NCBI GenBank assembly: GCA_946478935.1
Contig: CAMLEL010000198.1
Span: forward strand, 1 to 5,358
Direction: 5' to 3'
Source of the DNA: an uncultured Armatimonadota bacterium
GTDB lineage: Bacteria; Armatimonadota; Fimbriimonadia; Fimbriimonadales; Fimbriimonadaceae
DNA length: 5,358 nucleotides
Part shown: positions 1-3,623 of the stretch, piece by piece
Layout of the letters: each line of letters begins with the position of its first letter
How positions within the stretch are numbered: the stretch's first letter is position 1
The notes under the pieces: generated by a model
Told to the model about the DNA's origin: nothing
The model's input: only the letters and a program-made list of their open reading frames with translations
The model's database searches: none
Made by a program: the position numbers and the translations under genes

Positions 1-1
1 A

Positions 2-838
2 CTGCCCGGAATCGACTGTTTGTCAACCATCCAGGACAAATTGGCCCAGAGAAATGCTCTATTGAATGCCGGTGTTCCTTCGCCGCCCGCGATTGCCCTG
101 ACTCGGGCCAGTGAGGCTGCCGAAAAGATCGGCTTCCCCATGGTCATCAAATCTCGATTTGGAGGTTATGACGGCAAAGGAACTCGGTATGCGAGAAACC
201 TCGAAGAATTGGAATCACACCGCCCACTTTGGGACAGCGGCGGCTGGCTCGCGGAAGGATTCGTCAATTTTCGTCGAGAGCTTGCGGTGATGGTCTTTAT
301 CGACAGGGCCAATCGTGGAGCCTTTCCAACGATGGAAACGGTCCAGACCAACCATGTCTGTGATTGGGTCTATCCGAGCGGTGTCGATGCTGGCGAAATC
401 GCGATCGCTGCCGTTGAAGCAGTAGGAGGCGAGGGCCTGTTTGGGGTCGAGCTTTTCGAGACGGAATCCGGCAGTCTCCTCGTCAATGAGATTGCCCCGC
501 GTCCCCATAACACCGGGCACTACACCCTGGATTGGGGTGGGGTTTCACAGTTTGAACAGCACGTACGTCTGGTGATGGGCCTGCCCTTGAGCTCGCCTCA
601 GGGATTGCCGACGTGCATGGCGAATCTGTTGGGTCAGGTGGGTGCCGCTGATCTTCGTTCGGCCCTGGCCGCCGCAATGGAAGATCCCGGAGTCCACGTG
701 CACTGGTACGGAAAATCTGAGGCAAAGGCAGGGCGCAAGATGGGCCACCTCAATGTGGTGGGCGGCGAGAACCTCGTCGAGCGCGCCCGGCAAGCGCGCA
801 ATCGGTTCTATCTCGCTTGGTGTGGTCAGGCTGAGTGA
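2..838 (+). CDS. purK: N5-carboxyaminoimidazole ribonucleotide synthase (PurK), 5'-truncated by window edge
   Basis: PurK is a cytosolic ATP-grasp enzyme of de novo purine synthesis. It joins AIR, ATP and bicarbonate to give N5-CAIR, which PurE then rearranges. The frame is open from position 2, and the residues before the TTG codon at 20 (LPGIDC) read as real coding sequence, so that TTG is not the start. About 278 codons are present against roughly 350-390 for the family; the N-terminal Rossmann-like domain lies before the window. Counting from position 2, visible motifs are the ATP-binding glycine loop IKSRFGGYDGKG (about 49-60), AEGFVNFRRE (84-93), the metal/phosphate motif NEIAPRPHNTGHYT (162-175), and the C-terminal MANLLG (206-211) and YGKSEAKAGRKMGH (236-249). 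All are intact, so the enzyme is probably active. purE could lie upstream, but that cannot be seen. The last 13 bp overlap the convergent ferredoxin-like gene. Identification is secure. Confidence 0.96.
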   Translation: MPGIDCLSTIQDKLAQRNALLNAGVPSPPAIALTRASEAAEKIGFPMVIKSRFGGYDGKGTRYARNLEELESHRPLWDSGGWLAEGFVNFRRELAVMVFIDRANRGAFPTMETVQTNHVCDWVYPSGVDAGEIAIAAVEAVGGEGLFGVELFETESGSLLVNEIAPRPHNTGHYTLDWGGVSQFEQHVRLVMGLPLSSPQGLPTCMANLLGQVGAADLRSALAAAMEDPGVHVHWYGKSEAKAGRKMGHLNVVGGENLVERARQARNRFYLAWCGQAE

Positions 839-1062
839 TCTGACTTGACCTCATCCTTCTGGATGTAGCTCAGGGCGCCGGACGGGCATTTGTTGACGGT
901 TGCGATGATTTCTGCGGTGCTGGCTCCCTTCATATCGACCCAGGGTCGCTTCTTGGGATTGAACACGCGGATCAGGCTGCGCCAACAGTTGGTCGAGTGG
1001 ATACACACCTCTGGTTTCCAGACCACCGTAATGTCCTCGTTTGAGTAGTGTTTCTCGCCCAT
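826..1062 (-). CDS. (4Fe-4S)-binding mono-cluster ferredoxin-like protein, YjdI / PF06902 type
   Basis: This is a 78-residue protein with the layout of the divergent mono-cluster Fe4-S4 family (PF06902, which includes E. coli YjdI). It reads EDITVVWKPEVCIHSTNCW (9-27), then VFNPKKRPWVDM (33-44), then NKCPSGALSYI (57-67). The cysteines are C20, C26 and C59. Only three are present, as is usual in this family, so the fourth cluster ligand would be another residue or solvent; H22 is one candidate. It is presumably a small cytosolic electron carrier, but its partner is unknown. The polar tail after residue 67 is not conserved-looking. The ATG at 1062 is supported because the family motif begins within nine residues, and because a -10-like TAGAAT ends six bases before it, suggesting a leaderless message. 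It converges on purK with a 13-bp overlap and diverges from the DUF4434 gene. Confidence 0.88.
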   Translation of the reverse strand: MGEKHYSNEDITVVWKPEVCIHSTNCWRSLIRVFNPKKRPWVDMKGASTAEIIATVNKCPSGALSYIQKDEVKSDHSA

Positions 1063-1068
1063 ACCTAC

Positions 1069-1074
1069 ATTCTA
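1069..1074 (-). promoter_or_regulatory. -10 element of ferredoxin-like gene (probable leaderless start)
   Basis: On the minus strand the hexamer TAGAAT matches TATAAT at five of six positions. Only six bases (GTAGGT) separate it from the ATG at 1062, so transcription would begin at or next to the A of the start codon. The AGG in this spacer is too close to the ATG to work as a Shine-Dalgarno. A -35 box at the right distance is poor (TCGCGA, three matches). Called from base pattern alone. Confidence 0.5.
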
Positions 1075-1086
1075 ATCCAGGCTAGG

Positions 1087-1092
1087 TAACCT
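1087..1092 (+). promoter_or_regulatory. -10 element of DUF4434 gene (probable leaderless start)
   Basis: TAACCT fits the TANNNT core of a -10 box. It lies seven bases before the ATG at 1100 and is preceded by GG (GGTAACCT). No Shine-Dalgarno is visible in the 37 bases between the two divergent start codons. The candidate -35 with a 17-bp spacer is CCTACA (1064-1069), with three matches to TTGACA. The hexamer lies inside a 9-bp palindrome, AGGTAACCT (1084-1092). It is a weaker match than the other two promoters in this window. Confidence 0.4.
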
Positions 1093-1099
1093 CGCGATC

Positions 1100-2020
1100 A
1101 TGCCGATCGCCCCCCGAATCTCCGGGACTTTCCTCGATGAGATCACGCACGACATTCCATCGCAGAACTGGGCCCGCGAGCAGTGGCGACGAGAGTTCGA
1201 GCTCTATTCGCGCATCGGCATCGATACGGTTATCATCATTCGCGCTGGCTATCAAAACAAGTGCATTTTCCCCGCCAAAAGCATCCCTGACCTATTGCCG
1301 ATTTACGAGGACGTCGGCGAAACCTTCTACTCCCTTGCCGACGAATTCGGCCTCAAGGTCTTCTTCGGAACCTATGATTCAGGCTTTCACTGGATGCGCC
1401 GCACCTGGTGGAAGGAAGTCGAGGTGAATCAGGCATTTCTTCGCGAGGCAGTGGACCGATATGGACACCACCCCAGCTTCGCGGGTTGGTATCTCAGCCA
1501 TGAGACGGGCCGAAATGATGCCCACATTATCGAACTCTTCAATGGGATCGGACGGGCCTGTAAAGATCTGAAGGATGTTCCCGTCCTGATTTCCCCCTAC
1601 CCGCAGGGCGCCAAACAGCTGGGTGAGAACGCGCTGACCCTCGGCGAGAGCTTCGATCATTGGGACCGAATCTTCGAGGCGACGAAGGGCGCATTCGACC
1701 TTTGCGCTTTTCAGGATGGTCAAGTCCACTATCAGGAACTCCCGAATTTTGTAAAGGGAATTGCCGACCTGGGTGCAAAGCACGGGATAACGATCTGGTC
1801 CAACCTCGAGTCATTCGATCGAGACATGCCGATCAAATTCCCACCGGCGGATTGGCGCTATCTCCGTTTCAAGCTGGAGACGGCTGCTCAAGTCGCGGAA
1901 AAAATCATCACATTCGAATTCCCGCATTTCATGTCTCCCCATTCCTGCTACCCCGCCGCCCACAACCTGTTCCAGAGGTATGCCGAGTACGCAGACCTGC
2001 CGGTCCAGGGCGGGACTTAA
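1100..2020 (+). CDS. DUF4434 family TIM-barrel protein, glycoside-hydrolase-like
   Basis: This 306-residue protein matches the DUF4434 pattern (PF14488, glycosidase-like TIM barrel) through almost its whole length. It opens with ISGTFLDEITHDI (7-19) and QNWAREQWRREFE (22-34), then GIDTVIIIRAGYQ (40-52), GLKVFFGTYDSGFHW (84-98), FAGWYLSHETGR (127-138), FDLCAFQDGQ (199-208), ITIWSNLESF (230-239) and ITFEFPHFMSP (270-280). E135 and E237 lie at ends of predicted strands and could be the acid/base and nucleophile pair of a retaining hydrolase; E273 is another candidate. These roles are inferred from the fold and no substrate can be assigned. There is no signal peptide or membrane segment, so it appears cytosolic unless a longer start is missed. 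The ATG at 1100 is favoured because family similarity begins at once and a -10-like box lies seven bases before it. It has its own divergent promoter and ends 40 bp before the next gene. Confidence 0.85.
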   Translation: MPIAPRISGTFLDEITHDIPSQNWAREQWRREFELYSRIGIDTVIIIRAGYQNKCIFPAKSIPDLLPIYEDVGETFYSLADEFGLKVFFGTYDSGFHWMRRTWWKEVEVNQAFLREAVDRYGHHPSFAGWYLSHETGRNDAHIIELFNGIGRACKDLKDVPVLISPYPQGAKQLGENALTLGESFDHWDRIFEATKGAFDLCAFQDGQVHYQELPNFVKGIADLGAKHGITIWSNLESFDRDMPIKFPPADWRYLRFKLETAAQVAEKIITFEFPHFMSPHSCYPAAHNLFQRYAEYADLPVQGGT

Positions 2021-2045
2021 GAAGTTACGGAAAGGGGATTTTCGG

Positions 2046-2051
2046 TACAAT
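2046..2051 (+). promoter_or_regulatory. -10 element of membrane protein / zinc-ribbon unit (probable leaderless GTG start)
   Basis: TACAAT (five of six matches to TATAAT) is preceded by GG, giving GGTACAAT. It lies nine bases before the GTG at 2061, so the transcript would begin within a few bases of the start codon. No Shine-Dalgarno lies between. The -35 region is weak (around GTTACG, 2024-2029, 16-bp spacer). It sits in the 40-bp gap after the DUF4434 stop codon, so the two small genes downstream need not depend on read-through. Confidence 0.55.
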
Positions 2052-2060
2052 CTGAATTCC

Positions 2061-2333
2061 GTGTCAGACGCCAAGCCGAACAAGCCGATTCCCAAACCGG
2101 CGTGGTACAAAAACACTTACTTCTGGATTGCCGGCGTGCTGTTCCTTCTTGGATGCATCGGATTGCCCTTCCTCGGTGGAGATGAAGCGATTCGCGACCC
2201 CGGCCAAAAAAGAGAGAACTGGCTATTCCTGCTGTACTTCGGTGCAGCCGCCATCATGCTGATCAATGGCTATATCAGCCATCGGCAAACGGTTCAACAC
2301 TACCGTGAAACGGTTGGAGAAACTTTCGAATGA
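2061..2333 (+). CDS. Small double-pass membrane protein, unknown function
   Basis: I do not recognise this 90-residue protein. The basic, proline-rich N-terminus (KPNKPIPKP, 5-13) is followed by a hydrophobic segment at about 21-39, a short polar loop with DEAIRDPGQKRE (41-52), a second hydrophobic segment at about 53-72, and a polar C-terminal tail ending ETVGETFE. Positive charges before the first segment and after the second suggest both ends face the cytoplasm. The frame stays open upstream to an ATG at 1980. I chose the GTG at 2061 because the longer version would overlap the DUF4434 gene by 41 bp, its extra residues look unlike a protein N-terminus, and a good -10 box lies nine bases before the GTG. 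Its TGA overlaps the next gene's ATG (ATGA), so the two are probably translated together. Confidence 0.72.
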   Translation: MSDAKPNKPIPKPAWYKNTYFWIAGVLFLLGCIGLPFLGGDEAIRDPGQKRENWLFLLYFGAAAIMLINGYISHRQTVQHYRETVGETFE

Positions 2334-2530
2334 TTCAATGCACCACTTGCGGACGTCCGCTCGACAAACTCCCGACATGGCTCGCTGGCTCGAACGTCGT
2401 GTTCGTTTGCAATAACTGCCCCAACCGGCAGGCGAAGAACATTGCTTTTCTATCCTTGGAAAGCGAAACGCCGAAAGCGCCCTCGATGGACACTGATCTG
2501 GAACCAGAAGCAGAAGACAGCGAAGACTAA
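2330..2530 (+). CDS. Small zinc-ribbon protein with acidic tail
   Basis: This 66-residue protein carries two CxxC knuckles, CTTC (4-7) and CNNC (27-30), 19 residues apart, the usual form of a single zinc ribbon. The linker includes LPTWLAG (14-20) and VVFVC (23-27), typical of a small beta-hairpin fold. The last 23 residues are rich in E and D and probably disordered. There is no catalytic motif; such proteins commonly bind nucleic acid or another protein, but the role here is unknown. The start codon lies within the stop of the membrane-protein gene (ATGA, 4-bp overlap), which points to translational coupling and perhaps a shared function at the membrane. Its TAA overlaps the TAG of the convergent 84-residue gene (CTAA, 2527-2530). 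The start is fixed well by the overlap and by the first CxxC at residue 4. Confidence 0.75.
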   Translation: MIQCTTCGRPLDKLPTWLAGSNVVFVCNNCPNRQAKNIAFLSLESETPKAPSMDTDLEPEAEDSED

Positions 2531-2781
2531 GCTGCTTTGGGCCGTGCGGTGAGGCACACAAAGTGCCGAGGCGTCAGGTGAAGGCCCAGGTCGCACGCAC
2601 ACCGCAATCTCAGTTCGCGCGGGGTGATGCTTGCTGTATCGAGCAGCGTTACGTGGGCGCTCAGCTCACCCTGTTCAAACCAGACGGATGCATCCACCAC
2701 ATCGGCTTGAGTAAGTAAGAACTGTTCCGTAACTTTTGGATCGACCTTGTTCACGACGGCTGACTGCACGATTAGGATCAT
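2527..2781 (-). CDS. Small protein resembling the C-terminal subdomain of AMP-forming ligases
   Basis: This is an 84-residue protein without a full-length assignment. Its pattern follows the C-terminal subdomain of the acyl-CoA synthetase / adenylation superfamily (PF13193-like). VDPKVTEQFLLTQADVVDASV (13-33) matches the helix and strand around 'V.p.eVE..L..hp.V.eaaV'. GELSAHVTLLD (38-48) matches the next strand. ITPRELRLRCACDLGLHLTPRHFVCL (52-77) matches 't.eELr..c...L..y..P..i.fv'. The stretch that normally follows, with the catalytic lysine (PrT..GKi.R), is missing, as is the whole N-terminal adenylation domain. It is therefore probably not an enzyme by itself; a binding or regulatory role is possible. 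This is an inference from the pattern of residues. It starts 13 bp after the ispE stop on the same strand, so it is likely the last gene of that operon. No clear ribosome-binding site is seen. Confidence 0.62.
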   Translation of the reverse strand: MILIVQSAVVNKVDPKVTEQFLLTQADVVDASVWFEQGELSAHVTLLDTASITPRELRLRCACDLGLHLTPRHFVCLTARPKAA

Positions 2782-2794
2782 CGGCAGAGCGCGT

Positions 2795-3607
2795 CTAATC
2801 TTCAGTCCAAATGCGCAAACTTTCTGCTCGATTCAGAAAAGGGACGACCCAAGATTGTCCCAATCCTTCCGCATCGGACCTGGATTTTGCCGCCAGGGCG
2901 TCTTCTTTGCTTCCAAACAGTCCGTAAACGGCTGACCCAGAGCCGGTCATGGCAGCCGTTGACGCTCCAAAGATGCCCAGACGTTCTGCCAGATCGGTGG
3001 TGTCGCACGCGGCCCGCTCGAAGTCGTTGTATCCGACCACGCCAGGGAACTCGGCAAATTCATAGGGAAGCTCATCCAAAGCGGCATACATTTCGGCGGT
3101 CGAATGACCGTAAAGTGGCTTTAGGACGAGTGTCCAAGTTGGCTCAGGATCAGGCAATGGCTCCAAAATCTCGCCATAGCCCTCTGCCCGGCATTGGCCA
3201 CCGACCAGGAAGAAGGGGACGTCGGCGCCCACGGCCTGCGCCACCGTAAAGGCGTCCATTTCGGTGATTCGCTCGGGCGCAAGATGACGCACGGCTCGGA
3301 TGACTGCACCGGCGTTGGAAGAGCCACCGCCCAAACCCGCCTGAGTAGGGATTACTTTTTCGATGCGAATCCCCATTTGGGGCAGATCGGCGAATTCTGA
3401 AAGGAGCCTGAGAGCTTTGCTAACCGTGTTTTGCTCGGCAATGCTGTCGCCGACGAATTCGACCCTGGTTGCCGTCACATTCAAGTCAATTTCCACACGA
3501 TCAAACAGGCCGATCGCCTGGAAAATCGTCCGAATCGGATGGTAGCCACTGGCATCCTTCTTTCCGACGGCGAGAAATAGATTCAGCTTTGCCGGGGAAG
3601 CCACCAA
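2795..3607 (-). CDS. ispE: 4-diphosphocytidyl-2-C-methyl-D-erythritol kinase (IspE)
   Basis: IspE is a cytosolic GHMP kinase that phosphorylates CDP-methylerythritol with ATP in the MEP route to isoprenoids. From the TTG at 3607 it is 270 residues, within the family's normal size. It shows PAKLNLFLAVGKKDASGYH (5-23; K7 corresponds to the conserved active-site lysine), the ATP-binding motif GLGGGSSNA (91-99), GADVPFFLVGG (127-137; D129 is the expected catalytic aspartate), YNDFE (193-197) and the third GHMP motif MTGSGSAVYGLF (220-231). Everything needed for activity is present. The start is uncertain: no ATG is available near the conserved N-terminus. TTG at 3607 or GTG at 3604 give normal N-termini, while a TTG at 3673 would add 22 unconserved residues and overlap the upstream gene by 50 bp. 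It lies 16 bp after the Fe-S oxidoreductase stop and probably shares its transcript. Confidence 0.93.
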   Translation of the reverse strand: MVASPAKLNLFLAVGKKDASGYHPIRTIFQAIGLFDRVEIDLNVTATRVEFVGDSIAEQNTVSKALRLLSEFADLPQMGIRIEKVIPTQAGLGGGSSNAGAVIRAVRHLAPERITEMDAFTVAQAVGADVPFFLVGGQCRAEGYGEILEPLPDPEPTWTLVLKPLYGHSTAEMYAALDELPYEFAEFPGVVGYNDFERAACDTTDLAERLGIFGASTAAMTGSGSAVYGLFGSKEDALAAKSRSDAEGLGQSWVVPFLNRAESLRIWTED

Positions 3608-3623
3608 AAGCTTTTGCGATTGC

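Noticed and set aside
401..408. GCGATCGC octamer, like the HIP1 repeat of cyanobacteria.
   Set aside because: I noticed only this one copy, inside purK; a single 8-mer in GC-rich coding sequence is no evidence for HIP1 or a cyanobacterial origin.
852..865. Hairpin CATCC-TTCT-GGATG shortly after the purK stop.
   Set aside because: Only a 5-bp stem with no T-run on either strand, and it lies inside the coding region of the ferredoxin-like gene.
1980..2060. Upstream extension of the small membrane-protein frame from an ATG at 1980.
   Set aside because: It overlaps the DUF4434 gene by 41 bp in another frame, adds 27 unlikely residues, and would place the good TACAAT box inside the coding region.
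2553..2567. Hairpin GGCAC-ACAAA-GTGCC shortly after the zinc-ribbon stop.
   Set aside because: A 5-bp stem with no T-run, within the coding end of the 84-residue gene; too weak to call a terminator.
2782..2800. GATTAGA on the minus strand before the 84-residue gene, resembling the -10 region of the ferredoxin-like gene.
   Set aside because: It does not make a good TANNNT hexamer at the right distance, overlaps the ispE stop codon, and co-transcription with ispE explains expression.
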